From contig VWZL01000728.1 in assembly GCA_013396915.1 (NCBI GenBank), positions 124,001 through 188,000 of the forward strand: a stretch of 64,000 nucleotides of DNA. Reading direction: 5' to 3'. The DNA comes from Stercorarius parasiticus (Eukaryota; Chordata; Aves; Charadriiformes; Stercorariidae). How positions within the stretch are numbered: the stretch's first letter is position 1; each line of letters starts with the position of its first letter. This document shows, one piece after another, positions 13,268 to 26,324 of the stretch. The notes beneath the pieces are model-generated. The model had not been told where the DNA came from. It ran no database searches and saw nothing but the letters and a program-made list of their open reading frames with translations. The position numbers and the translations under genes were made by a program.

Positions 13268-13761
13268 TGTCCTGGTTTCAGCTGGGAAAGAGTTAATTTC
13301 CAGTGATTGCTGTGAAAGGAATGGCAATAATGCATATTGGTTTAGTTCCTGCTAAGCAATGCTTATACTTTTCAAAGACTCCTCTCAGCTTCCAACAGAA
13401 GCTGAGAAGGGGCATAGACAGAACAATTGAATGCCCAGTGGAATATTCTGCACTGCGGATGTCGTGCTCAGTACATAAATGGGGGCTGGCTTGGGGTGGG
13501 GAGGGGGAAATCCGTGATCACTGCTTGCGAAGTACCATTTCACCGTGTGGTGAGAGTGACTTGTGTCATTATTATTATTATTGTTATTTTTCCTCTTCTG
13601 TTACTGTTCTATTAAACTGTTTGCATCTTAACCCACAAGGGGTTTTTTTCTTCCCCTTTCCCCTCCTTTTCTCCCTCTTCTCCCTGCCCTTCTGGGGGTA
13701 GGGGGAGAACTGCACGAGAGGCTGCATGGTCCTAGCTGCCAGCTGGGGTTAAACCACAACA
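13268..13761 (+). mobile_element. Solo LTR of an avian endogenous retrovirus
   Basis: The element is 494 bp, starting TGTCCTGGTTTCAGC and ending TTAAACCACAACA, i.e. TG...CA termini. It is flanked by an imperfect 5-bp target-site duplication (TAGTG at 13263-13267 and TAGCG at 13762-13766). A TATA-like tacataaa near 13473 and ATTAAA at 13611-13616 are plausible promoter and poly(A) elements. I recognise this opening from LTRs common in bird genomes. The 5-bp duplication suits an ERVL-type or similar element, but the class is uncertain. It lies in sense orientation in the f-g intron with no internal region attached, so it is a recombined solo LTR. The 132-aa open frame inside it is non-functional. 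Confidence 0.82.
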
Positions 13762-15645
13762 TAGCGATTCATTGAATTTTTGTTTTAAGCCATCATGCTT
13801 TGGTCCAGAAAGAAAAAGACATTTGAAAAAATATTCATAATGTTGCACCTTCTTGTTGTTAATATTATTCTACAAATATTGATCGCACTGCTGCCTGTTA
13901 GGAGATGCTGAATCAGTAGCCTGATAGCGATGAGGCTGCTGCATCTCCATGTCCCCAGTCTGTAGCAAGGTTGAGCATTTGGTCTGATAGGTGCACATAT
14001 GCATGTACACACAGTACGTATATGCATGTGCACATGGCTAGCGACACAGATGAGCACAAACAGAAAACACAGCACTCATACAAACACCAGTTGCCTCATC
14101 CTGTACCCCGCTCTGGTTGATGAGCATGAAATCCCACTTGTGGAAAATATGTGCACTGTAAACATACTACAGCATTGATCCCACCAATACCTGGTCTTAG
14201 ACACCCAGGTCTGTCCAGTAACTGGCCCCTGGATGCTTTGTATCCCCAGTTGCTGACAACTGGACATCTCCAGATGCCTCATGTATAGACAAACATGCGT
14301 GTAACAGGTCGCCTCTTGAGCAGGTCCAGACCTATATGGCTTTACACCAGATGCTCTTCCCTGGCATGGTGTAATGAGCCCTGTATCCCTGCGTGCAGTA
14401 ACCCTGCTCAGTGATCTGCAAAGTGATCTGGGGAGGGCCTCTCCCATTGACGATCTGGTTGGTCTCACCCCAACCATAAGCTAAATGGTTTTTCTGTGAC
14501 AGCCCTGGGCGGAGCTGGGGCAGGGGCTCCACTGGCTCTGACCACATTATGAGGTTCCTCTGCCTCCTGTTTTTCCTCTCTGCTTCATTACATATACTGA
14601 GATGAGCCTTTAATCGCATAATCTAATGATGCCCTAATCCTCTTTTCTTAGAATATCAGGCTACTTGATACCAAGACATTAAAGATAATAAGCAAAAAGA
14701 AAGTGCTTTACAAAGAAGTGCCGTTTTAAGATCTAGGATCATGTTGCAACTGGAATATTGGAATGGAGTTGGTGGACTCTGTATAGCAGTTCTCAGGAAT
14801 GGCATCCCATAAACTTCTCCATTGTGGGCTGTGGAGAAAGCTTAGTAGAAGGAATAAGAATGATTTTCCAACTTAACAGTCCTCATTACCCAAAGACTGG
14901 AGAGTAAGCCCACTTGTGAACAGAATACTGATTAAAGAGGTTTTTTGTTTGTTTATTTGTTCCACAATATCAATTTTTATTGAGCCTTTGTTTACCTGGA
15001 ATCAAAACCAATTTGAACTGTTGTTTATTTTTAGTGGAACCAAAGCAAATTTAGTCATAGCTAAACCTAAATTGGGAGAAAAGACTACAGTTTGACTCAT
15101 TGTTTCTAACACGCGATTTTTGGTACCATTTCCTCTTCCAAATGAAAATAGAATTGAAGATCGCAGCCTTCTTTCCATTACCGAATACGCTGTAAATGCC
15201 TTCAGTTGAGAGCTCTCTCAGGTCTGTAAATTTTCCTCTACAACTCATGTGATATAGCTTCCAAATACAATTAACTATTTAGCACTTCACTTTTCTAAGA
15301 TATGACTGAGGCAGCAGTGATTGAACATATCTTAAATCCCTGGCTTTTGTTATATTCGAGTCTAGAGTTGAACCTGAGAATTACTGTTAGACTGTGAAGG
15401 GACTCATGAACTACCTGGTCTGGTTCTGCTCATTTATACTGGGACATATGTAAGGTAACTCTACCCCCCCAAAAAAAAAGCTAAAGAGGGATGAAAAATC
15501 TGTTGTTATATCAATAAAAAATCAGAAATCCTAGTAAACAGATTGAGGAAGATCAAACTTTGTATCAATAGTGGAGAGCATGAGCTAATACCTGTATCTG
15601 TTAATTTGTTTTTTTATGTGACTGTTTCTTTTAATGCTGAAACAG

Positions 15646-15759
15646 TGATTATGGATATGAACGTCACAGCAATGGGCAGTGTTTACCAGCATTTTGGTAT
15701 AACCCATCTTCCTTGTCGAAAGATTGTAGCCTTGGACAGAGTTATCTCAACAGCACTGG
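15646..15759 (+). CDS. SORCS1: SORCS1 exon g: 10CC module, middle part
   Basis: The exon is 114 nt, phase 2 in and out. It completes the cysteine begun in exon f and adds two more: DYGYERHSNGQC, then AFWYNPSSLSKDC. It ends SLGQSYLNSTG, which includes an N-glycosylation sequon (NST). It sits alone after an 8.9 kb intron and is shorter than the chance frames around it, so it is easily missed. Both splice sites (acceptor aaacag, donor gtaagt) and the frame fit exactly. Confidence 0.96.
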
Positions 15760-16763
15760 GTAAGTGGCACACCAGACTTTATTTAGCTAGAGCACCAATA
15801 TGGACTTTAACTCAATGACAACTACGGATTGCATTTACCATAGGTGTCTCAAAGCTGGCTGAAGCCTTTGGGACCTCTTCTTCACTGAGTTTGTTAGTGT
15901 GTACAGTCTCGCCCTCCACATCTCCATCGTGTACGGTCCAGACCTTTCCCTGAAAAATGATGCCTTAAAGAAACTTGGGGGGCAAACTGTAAGGCAAAGG
16001 CCAAATCATTAAAGTCTCCGAAAAGACTTCTCTTAAAATCATGTGGTATCAGGTGAGGCAGAAACAGTGGAAAACAAATGAGAGGAAAGAGGTGAAACTG
16101 ATGTATATGTGAACTGGGCCTGAACACTGATTTTTCCTTAGCCTTCTTGGAAGTCAGTCAAAGATATAGTTTAAATTAAGATACTGACTTCAAACTTCAT
16201 TTCTGATGCAAGTCAAAAAGCAAACAAAGGAACCCAAGCTGTATTTTGGCATTTTGTACACTCAAAGATAGGCAGAATTTGCTGTTTTCTTCAACTCTCT
16301 TATTTCTGTAGCTCTCAAGGGTTGAATTTTTAGCAAGAGTTGCCTTACAGCTGATGAGAAGTGGAGAGCATGTGAGAAAAGCTGTTTAACTATGCCTAAC
16401 AGTATAATAATTGAATACAATTCCATACTGTATGTGTATATCATTTATTTATAACTATATAGTTACTTAATATGTAACATAGATCATCATATAATTTTGT
16501 GTTTTAGGCAATTTATTTGTACGTGGTGTATAGGTGTGCTATGCAGGAAAATATTACATGCCATTAACAAACAGTATTAACTACTTGCATGATAGGCACA
16601 CGAGGAATGCTTGGCTGAGGCAAATGCTAAAATATATTTGGGAATCTGTTTTCTTCCAATCTCCTTAGTTTAAAGGAACCTCAAAAATGCCTCCCTCTTC
16701 CCAGTCAAACCTGTTATGATCCCTGTCAGCATCTTGCACAGATTTCTCTTTTCCTTTGTGCAG
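15760..16763 (+). other. SORCS1: 1 kb intron between exons g and h
   Basis: Ordinary intron with a gtaagt donor and a tttgtgcag acceptor. I see nothing else in it. Confidence 0.8.
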
Positions 16764-16935
16764 ATACCGGAAAGTAGTTTCTAATAACTGCACGGATGGT
16801 GTGAGAGAACGGTACACAGCAAAACCACAGCAATGTCCTGGCAAAGCCCCCCAGGGCCTTCGGATAATCACATCTGATGGCAAACTGACAGCCGAACAAG
16901 GACACAATGTCACTTTCCTCGTGCAACTGGAAGAG
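16764..16935 (+). CDS. SORCS1: SORCS1 exon h: 10CC end, linker to PKD
   Basis: The exon is 172 nt, phase 2 in and phase 0 out, ending at residue 305. It contributes the last two of the ten 10CC cysteines (NNCTDG, QQCPGK). It then leads through GLRIITSDGKLTAEQGHNVT into the first strand of the PKD domain (FLVQLEE). The sequons are NCT and NVT. The acceptor is ttgtgcag and the donor is gtaggg. Confidence 0.96.
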
Positions 16936-19030
16936 GTAGGGTCTATTTTTATGTTGCATCCCAGGCCCCGTGGGTGCATTTGAATCTGATTCATGCCAGA
17001 CAAAAGTTCGCAAAGTGGTGAGGAGGTGAACCAAGAGAGTGTGGGATAGAGTCAATCAGCTCCAGAATGTAGCTGGGGTGGAGTTTGCTCGAAAATATAA
17101 TGAATGATGTATGGAGATGATGAGTCTGGAAAAGTATTGTGGTGCATAGGGTAATAGCTGGGAGAAGTTTGATAAAAACTGGGAATTGGTTTGGTTTGGG
17201 AATTTCACAGTAGAACTGGAGAGTGCAGGTTTCAATTCTGGTCCCCGCCCATACCTGTGCTTTTTACTTCTTGCTGTGTTTGAAACTGAGCTTCCATTTT
17301 CACTTGCCACTCACTTTAAACAAACGTGGCCAAACGTAGATGCGCAGATCTGTCTCCACAATTGCACAACTTGGTGCGTATTGTTTCGGCATTTGTGGGT
17401 GAAATCTCAAGATATCATCAGCATTAAGTCTGAAATTGATTGCAAATGCGAAGCTGATTCAGACGCTCATCGGAACCTGTGTTTTCGTTACATCTATAAC
17501 AATGTTGTATTTTACTGTTCTGCTCCCTCCATTTCTGAATCTTTAGAAAATACGGTTAAAATCTTTTTACCTGTGTTGTTTTTTTTTCTTGGCATTTTAT
17601 CTGTTTTTAATTGTAGTCTCCCAAATAATAAAATTCACAAAGTAACTATTTTCTCTTTTTCCCTAATCGAATTTGATTTCTTTACACTTTTACAGTTTTT
17701 CCTGTGTGGCTGGCCGATAAATCCTAAAACAGCTATGCTTTTACACTAGGGCACAATGTACCTTCCTCTACAACTTAGAGCATTCATGGAAATTACTTCT
17801 GATCCTCTCCATAGTAAATGTCATCCGCAGTGAGGAAAGAGAAATGAGGATGACCTCTGGAGCTGAGTTTTGTAGAGGGTTTGTTGGGGTTTTTACATCT
17901 CTATTATTGATGTTTTCCCCAGCAAACAGGTGTCCCGATTTGTAAAGGCAATAACACATAATAAATCATATCTAACCTGAAATAGTTGTTTGAACATTTT
18001 CTCCAAAATGCGGTCACTTTATTTCAGTAGTGACAGTCATACAACGTTGCTACTGTAGATGCTGTCATAGCAGTATAAACGTATAATTTCATTTGGATAT
18101 ATTATTTACTTCTGTGTTTAAAGATGAAGAATAAAAGGTCCATAACAAGATTAACAGTCTTCAGGATTTTAAAAAAAGTTAAAAAAAAAATAATCAAGGA
18201 AGGTATTCTCATATAACCCAAAAAAAGTGTTCATTACATCTAAGAGAAGGAGATGGGTAATCTGAAAAGTCGGTCACAAAACTATCAAATTGTGCCAATA
18301 GTCAGAGGGAGAGACAACCCCCCACAGTGTGGGAAACTCAAGACTCAAGTCCTGCTTTTCCTTCTGTGAGTGTTTCAGCTCACATACCCTGTCAGTGCCC
18401 TGACCACTCTGTCATACAGGGATCTGCTGTGAATTGTTTTGTCTTTTCTGTTGATTCTGATCTTTTTTTGATAACCCTCATTCAGTATTCACCAGTCTGG
18501 AAGCAACACCTTCTCCATTAGGTGTCTTTCTCATGCCCGTGTATCAGGGAGTAAGTAAAGTATGTTTTGATGAGTGAGTCAGCTTCTGAGGAGGTCTAAA
18601 GGGGAGGCTTCTTTCAGTATATCTGATAAGGACGAGGTTAGGAATTGCTCTGAGGGCTGAAACAGTATTAATCAACCTCCAGCCTTTCCGATTACACTCC
18701 CTGCTAAATGAATCTTGACCTCCTGCTCCTAGATTTGTCAATATAAAGAGTTTACAGAGCAACCAACAAAACTTTTGGGTGAATTTGACACAATCTGACC
18801 ATGACTTTGGGCTGATATTGCAGGAAAAGAAATATTCAACAAAGAATAACATTTACCCAGCTATATGCAAGCTATAGGAGAATAAACTGTGGTTATAGCA
18901 GCGTAACTTTACATACACTAAAGCATTTACCTAATTAACTGTTTCAGTAACAAAGATCACACCACTCACTAGAAAAGTTAAACAACCCATCAAAAGAACA
19001 ACCACCCTTTTGTAGGATAGATATTGATTT

Positions 19031-19108
19031 CACAGAATCACAGAACAATTGAGGTTGGAAGGGACCTCTGGAGATTGCTTAGTCCAACCCAACTTCTCAA
19101 GGGGAAGT
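19031..19108 (-). mobile_element. Truncated CR1 LINE 3' end
   Basis: Read on the + strand it begins cacagaatcacagaac and continues gaggttggaagggacctctg, then agtccaaccc. That is the reverse complement of the CR1 3' end with its octamer tail. Only about 80 bp are recognisable. It is a severely 5'-truncated, diverged copy, the usual state of bird CR1s. Confidence 0.8.
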
Positions 19109-21680
19109 TTCTTTCCCTTGCAAATGAGGCAGGGGTATCACAAAACAAGAACTTCCCATTTTCTGTTTAGTTCTGCCCTGCACAGGTATACAGCCTAGTA
19201 CAACGCAGGATAGGCACCTGAGTATCCACAAAATCTGTGCCACTCAATTTTTGCTGAAGAGAAGGCATCAGGCAAGTTTAAAAAGGCTGGATACATCTGT
19301 GTATGCATGCACGGTTTTTCCCAATGGCACATGAAGAAAATGTGTCCTATTCAACTGTTGCCCCCTGGAATGGAGGCCAGTATTTTTAAGTGCTTAACAC
19401 TGGTGGGGACTCTTCCTTTAGCTTGTGTCACACTTAGTATCTTTTAGGATCTAAAAAAAATAGCAGCCTTTGCTTATATTGTAGTCCCCTTGCATCTTAA
19501 CATCTCCTGTGTCCCTCTGAGACTGAAGCCTTCATACGTGCAGAGCTGTTCCATACACTGCAGCTTCCCAGCTCTCTTTTTTGATGCCTATATTCCGCTT
19601 GACCTGTAGGAAAAGAAAATGGTAAGATGCTGGTGAGCCAAGGCAGGAGAGTTTGTTTGAGATTTGTACTCCTTTCTAGGGCTTTCTGCTCCATTTAAGG
19701 AGCCACCTGGGTCAGAAAAGACGAACGAACTGCAGAGGCAGGCTCACTGGAGGCCCTGAAAAGTCAGTGCATCTCTGTAGTGGAGGGGTTTGCTCAGAGA
19801 GGAAGGAGATGGCAAATGGTGGCAGTAAAAAACTGTTTTCACTCAGGTATGGGATTCAGGGGCAGGATCCATGGCACAGGGGTATCTTGTAGAGTCTGCT
19901 TGTGCCTGTTGTGGTGATGCTGAGGGCTGGGGCAGTGTCATTCTGACAATGACACAATGTCAGTAAAAGATGTCTGAAGAGAAAAACAAGGGCAAGACAT
20001 TCAGAAGCGTTCTGCTATTGAAGAAGACACAAAAGGAAAATGATCACTGAAGCCTGTGCAGGTGAAGAAGAGGCAGGCACCAAAATCAGCATAAAGCATT
20101 GCTGATTTCCGAGAGCTGGGATTCTCTAACCCTGACTCACATGAAATTTTCCTGTGAAGCATTTGTATCTGGCAGCATACAAAGCAAAAACAACCAATAA
20201 CTCATATTTAAATGATCTGAGTGTAAGAATGCGTTCCAAACTGGTCTAACTTTCCTGTCACCTTTTAGGATTTCTGAATGACTCCTTAAAAACTGTTTGC
20301 AAAGCCACCTTGCACTTCATATCTTTGGTTCTGTTATTGGAAAGGTTTGTTCAGGCTAATTCTCCTATTAATCTGGGTATAATCATCCTGATACTCTTAC
20401 TGGGTGAAAACAGATAGGAAGCATCAATATTTCCTTTTAGAATTAGCACATGTCCCATTGTACAAAGTGTTATGGAAGTGGTTAATAAGCAGACCATCAT
20501 ACTTACGCTGGTAATTTTGCTCTTAATTTTCCACTGAGCTAAGCAGAATAACAGCAGCATCTCTGTCACTAAATAGCAGCACAGGCGAGAACTAGTTATG
20601 CTTAAAAGCAAATTTTCCCAGTGCCTCAAAGTGCTGCCAGTTTAAAGGTTAATGCTTTGTCCTGGCCTGGGCTGTACGCACAGACCCACGGCTGGTACCT
20701 CTCACACTGCAGCATTCAACAACAAATTTGTTTCTCAACCTAAACAAACTGAATCCGTACTTTATTTTTGCACAGCAACAAAAGAAACCTAAAACAAAAA
20801 ATTACAAAGCCTTTTTTCCTACTGGAGCTCTTCAACCCAATGTCCCTGACATATTTTGCTGCTCTGTTGTAGAAAATAGAGGAATTTTATTAAGTGGGTG
20901 TTGTTTCTGTGTGTCTTCCTCATCATACGGCTGTGCAGATCTCTCGCTTGTCACAAACCCAATTGTTATTTGTGTGTTTGAGTTATGCGTATGAACATCA
21001 GACACTTGTGCTTGCTGTATTGCTTCAGCAGAGACAGTGAAAGCTGCAGCCTCCAGAGCAACGCTATTCAACACCATGGCTTTCAAACTTGTTTTGTCTG
21101 ATTGCTCATACATCTTTGCTGAGGAAATGGATGGTAAAGACATTCAGGGCAGAAAGGTTCAGGGCTTTGGCTGTTTCATTTCAGATAATTCACAGAGAAA
21201 CTGCCGCCTCTAATTTATTTTTTATCTTGATAAAATGACAGCCAAAAGTCTTTGACTTTCCAGGTCCTCCTCAGTACTCACTTGACAAAGTCACTCCACT
21301 GGGAGTAGATTTTGGCTTACTTTTGACTACTTGCTGCTGCTACATGATGTTTGGATTAGACTAATATGTGGGGAAAGCTCATTTGTTCCTACAGTTCAGG
21401 CCATGGGCTAGAATTCAGGCAATCTGAACTCATTTCTGAACTGCACTCTGAGCTCTTTCTGCGTAACCTTGAGTAAGAAACTTAACCCTTCTGCTTTTTT
21501 ATTCCCTCATTTGAAAATAGAGCTTTGCTTTCTCCCTCATGCCTTCCATACCTTTCATATACATGCTAAATGCACATAAGTCCAGAGAACTCTCTCTTAC
21601 CATGTGAATATCCAAATGGAGCCCTGAATTTCCTAAAGACCACTGTGGGTTTTCTGTAATGACAGTGCTAATAAATGGCA

Positions 21681-21719
21681 GTACAAGTTACATTGTGTAC
21701 CTTGTGTACAAGTTACATT
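21681..21719. repeat. Short direct repeat, period 25
   Basis: gtacaagttacatt occurs at 21681-21694 and again at 21706-21719. A local duplication with no known role. Confidence 0.8.
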
Positions 21720-24700
21720 CAGTGAGCTTGGGGATCCTACTATTAGCATTTCCCACCTCGGCACTGTCGTTTGGTACAATTCAGCGTTCAACTCAGCTGA
21801 AGTCTCTGGAGATGAGTTTAGCATTAGGATTGTTTTGATTGTTGATGTACCCAAATTAAAGATGCAAAGCTAGTAGTACTTAAAAGCATAGTCTGTATTT
21901 TTTTGTGGTATCCTACTGTGTTCCCACTTTTGATACCACAAGTTAGTAATGATTACAGAAATATGAAACTTTCATCCTAACTTTCGATGCACAGGCTGAA
22001 TCATGGCTGTTTATCTTACTAACACCACCACATTCCTGTTAATAACACACAGACGAAAGATCAGTATATCCCCTCCCCGATACCACTGTCGTTGGAATTA
22101 TAATTGTATTTTCTGTGTTACTGATGATGTCAGGCTGCTTGGGAGAAATCAGAGCCTTTCATGCATTTTTAAATTCACTGGTGAAATTCCATGTAAATGT
22201 ATGAAAGTTGACCTTGCCTTCATGATGACACACAACACTACAGTCACACGAGTCGAATTATTCTGCATAATCCTGAGTGGCTGTACTTACGGATTCCTGT
22301 GGAGCACAGATCTAATCCTGTAGAAAACACTCATAGCTGAGTCTAGCTGGCACCACTGGCAGTCAGAATGAATGATTTGATTAGTACAATTAACTGTTTT
22401 GGTGTAGAAAAAGAAGCACATGTGAAAAGTATCAAGCTATTTGCTCTGACAAAAGACACATTTCTATTCAGTTTCTGATTTTAAAAAGTTAAGAGCATCT
22501 CTCTGAAAGCAGGAATTTACAGAGGAAAGCATGTTTTTCAGTACTTGATCAAGTTGGACTTGAATATCTGTTTAAAATTAAGCATATGGTTTAAACAGAC
22601 CTAGACTAAAGTTATTTCATGTGTAGATATTCAATTGCAATGGAAATATCTGTGATGGATGTTTTCTGATAGTGACAGGAAAACGCCAAAGAAGGAAAAG
22701 GGTTAATCTAAAGAAAGCAGAAAACATTCATCCATGAAGACAGTCCCACAACAGCAGTGTCTGTCTCTTGCAAAGGATAATGAAAGCCATTATCAACACC
22801 TGTAAGGAAGACGCACAAGTCAGTGCATAATTGAAGACTTAAAAATTAAATCTGAAATATGGGAACCAAAATTAAAAACCTTGAACTGTGTTTCATTGTT
22901 TTAATACTCCCATTTAGATACAAATATTGTAACTCAATAAGGAAAATTCACTATTACAACCTTCTGGGCAAGATTCAGATGGCGTGTTTGAGAGAGAATC
23001 CTGCTAGGTGGGTCTCACATCTCACATGCACCAAAATACTGAGACCTGCATAAAAGTAATCAAAATGTAAAGATAAAGTTGCAAACTGTATGGGCTGTTT
23101 CTTGATATACCCTGAGGCTGGAAGCTTCACAGAGATTTTTGGAAGCATCCAGGTTGTGTGTATGCTCTAGACTTTTACTCTTTCGGCAAGATACACGAAT
23201 AATGTACATTTGGCTTGGGGGGGTAGGGAGGGATAGGAAGGAGGGAAATCTTTTGTTTATGCTTGGAAATCCCCTAGACATTTAATGAGAAAATCCCTCA
23301 GAAAACAATAAATTTCTGATTTACATATTAGTGTTAAAGTTTGTATAGGTAAAGGGCATAAAACGGGGCCTTGGGAAATTTGTTTTTAATTCCCAGGGCT
23401 TCTTTTCAGGCTAAAAGGAATACTCATGTACTTAAAGTTCAGCATATGCGTAAGTCTTTGGCTGGACTAAAACCTTTATCAAGATTGCAGTGTGCTTCAG
23501 GTTATATCCAAACTTGTGCATATTGCATAAACCTGGTACAAGGTAAAAAACATCCATCAAAAGTACTTGCATTTTTTCATCTGTTGTAATTGGTTGCTGG
23601 CTAGCTTAGTCTGATTAAAATACAGGAGCTGAATGCAGAGATATCACCATAAGCAGCCAACTTGGCAAATTTCTCCCTTGATGCCTAAGAGCACTGGCAT
23701 TAAAGACATCTTACAATGAAGGCCAGAGAGGCTGCCCAAAGACAGCTCGGTGCTGATTGCATCCAAGCGCTTCGCTGTGGCTGCAGCAGTAATGCAGGGA
23801 GTTTTGTGTCTGCCTTAATCAAGCTAAAAGCTTCAGAAACCCCCGACCGTGTAGTATTGGACTTGTCAAAATGACAAGGCAAAGCTGGAAAAAACAACAG
23901 GAGAGATTTTTGCAAGATGTGTGTATACGCATCAAATTGTTGCAAAACAAAACTTCTCTTGGTAAAACAGCCACTTGCAAATGGCTCTGGAGAACTGCTC
24001 GAGACACAGCCAGCTGGGGTGGATGTACATCAGGTGTGGGCTGTATGGGAAGTGGTTTGATTTGGCTCACCTGCTTTCTCTTCCTGTCTTATTCTGCCCA
24101 TGCTCTTACCTGGCATAGATAAAACATTAGCACAAATCAAAACACAGTCTCTTTGTTTTCCTGACTTTTTCCTCTCCGTTCCTAAGCTAGAATTCTAAAC
24201 GTCGGCTTTTCAAAGTGTGGCATTTTCAGAGAAGTGTTATAGCCTGGATCTTACTGAATGGAAAATGTATTTCCAGTTCAAACGGTTTTAAAACAAAACA
24301 GGAAAGGCCAAGACAAATGAAAAAGACGAGGGGAACAGCAGCTGAAGCTCTTCTCCAATCAGATTTTCAGATACCACTGTCAGCATCTTTCCTGCGTAGG
24401 GAATTTGGAAGAAAAATTGAAATCTAAATCTTGCATGCCTTAGAAATAGCTCCCTTCCCTGGCAGCACCTGTAGACACCATAGGTTTCATGGCTATGGAG
24501 AAAATGAAGACAAGAGAAAAAACACTCATTAGAGCACAAATTTTGACACTTGCAGAAGCAGGGCTGTTCTAAAATGCTGTCACCCTTTTCATCTTCCTCT
24601 GCTACCTCAAATACGCAGAGGAATATACTTAAATTGCATGATCTCAAGTATACGAGATGATAAAGCCAGCAGAGTCACTATGTGAACAGCTTTTGTCCCA

Positions 24701-26277
24701 GCAGTATGGCTTTACTGAAAAATATTCAAAAACATAATCTCTTTTTTAGTAACAAAAGATGACTAAAACCCTAGCGATGATGGACCTAGGGAAAATGGGT
24801 AAGCATCTAAGGATACTTCAGAGATGTCTGTCTTTGGTCCAAGTCCAGCACCATACTTGAGAGAGTATATTCCCTCTCTGAAAAGGATTCAGTGCTGACG
24901 AGCTTATGTATGCTCTCTTCTGACTGTGGAGGCATGTCCCACTTGATGCCTTCTGTTGGCTTGGTCAAACAGTCAGGAGTGCCCAAGCCACTGCATCATG
25001 TTTGAAACTGCACATCTTCTTTCAAATAACACAGCTCAATGAAGACGGTCACCTGTGCTCCTAATGGCTCTTCATAAGAACTGGGATGCTCCCCCTAGTT
25101 TGATCCTCTGTGTAACACAGGTAGGAGCCCTTGCCTCGGTGAATTGTGTCTGGAAGAAGAATGTTAAGTAGGTGCTTATACTTCTAGTAAAGCATCCAAT
25201 GGAGAATTTGCTAAGAGCTTAGTAGTTTGCATTGCTCAAACATCTTTCTCAGGTTTGACAATATGTCATTGAAAACTCCAGATGTTAACAAGTGAATTAC
25301 TAAGAAAAACTCAGTTAAGAGGTACCCCCAGCTGGAGCTGGCTTAACGCGCAAGATCCCCATGTTTCTTTCTAAAAGGACATTCAGGTTGGCCTGCTCAC
25401 TAATGTCTCAGCACCTGAGGGTTCCTTTGTCTTTGCTGATGCTCTCAAGAGGAAAACAGGGAGCTGCTGCCTGTATTGTCAAGACACCAGGAGGGAAATG
25501 GCATGAGGTGTCTGTAGGAATCCCCAGACATGTGCCTCTGTCAAGGGATCTTTTTCCCCTGCCGCACCTTCAGTCTGGGATCCTCCAGAACAGAGCAACA
25601 CGGTTATTTTTGTCTCATGCATTTCAGGGCAGTGTAACAACTACAACTTCAGCCTATAAAAAGAGATCATCTGGGAAAATTTGTCTCTCTTGCCATCCCC
25701 AGGTATAGCTCTCCTCCTTCTGGTTCCAGCAAGGCAAGCCTCTACTATTTCTGACTTCACAACAAGTTATAAAAAGACTGAGAGAATATGAGGAATATAA
25801 AGCTTATGCTACAATTCCCTCCCATATTCAAACACACACACATTTCCCTCTCTGATGTGGAATCCTGCCTGATGCCAGCCGTTTACATGGGTACATTTCA
25901 TTACAGTTGGGCATCCAGAGGACTATTTCTCTCTCAAGGCAAAAGAAAAACGCGCACACACAAAAAAAAAATCCAAAAGAGGAAAAGGAAACCAAACCAA
26001 AGTAAATTAAATGTCCTTTCAGCCAATTTTATGGACTGCCCTCAGCTATTAATTTACCGGCACTCTTCCAGACAGTGGCAGCTGCTTCAGCACACCGGCC
26101 TGTGGAGTGAGCTGCTCCATGGCAACAGCCAGCAAGCGTGAACATACCCAGCACTAGCATCGTTCCGAGCTACTGAGGGGGACTTTCAAAAGGAGCAAGA
26201 ATTCTTAAAGTTAAGACAAGGTATTGCATTTTACCTGAAAGGGAGAGGATCTATAGCAGCCACGGTTGCGATATAGG

Positions 26278-26324
26278 TCAGTGTAGGCTGTGTAACTCTT
26301 CGGCTGTTACACAGCCTACACTGA
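26278..26324. repeat. Perfect 19-bp inverted repeat with UUCG-type loop
   Basis: Arm 26278-26296 (tcagtgtaggctgtgtaac) is the exact reverse complement of arm 26306-26324. The 9-nt loop tcttcggct contains C(TTCG)G, the very stable tetraloop when transcribed in sense. The location is intronic, 1.3 kb before exon i. No terminal-repeat transposon is evident around it. Confidence 0.95.

Larger units (their letters stand above)
6776..15645 (+). other. SORCS1: 8.9 kb intron between exons f and g
   Basis: It holds a CA/TA microsatellite near 7.14 kb, a 33-bp tandem duplication near 10.8 kb and a solo LTR at 13.3-13.8 kb. I recognise no other gene or RNA. An open frame on the minus strand at 14332-14619, 0.6 kb beyond the LTR, is unassigned. 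Confidence 0.8.

Noticed and set aside
13303..13701. 132-codon frame
   Set aside because: It lies wholly inside the solo LTR and reads through its low-complexity pyrimidine tract. Not a gene.
20655..20700. tgtcctggcctgggctg, resembling the LTR start at 13268
   Set aside because: Similarity ends after the first few bases and no matching 3' end or target duplication is present.
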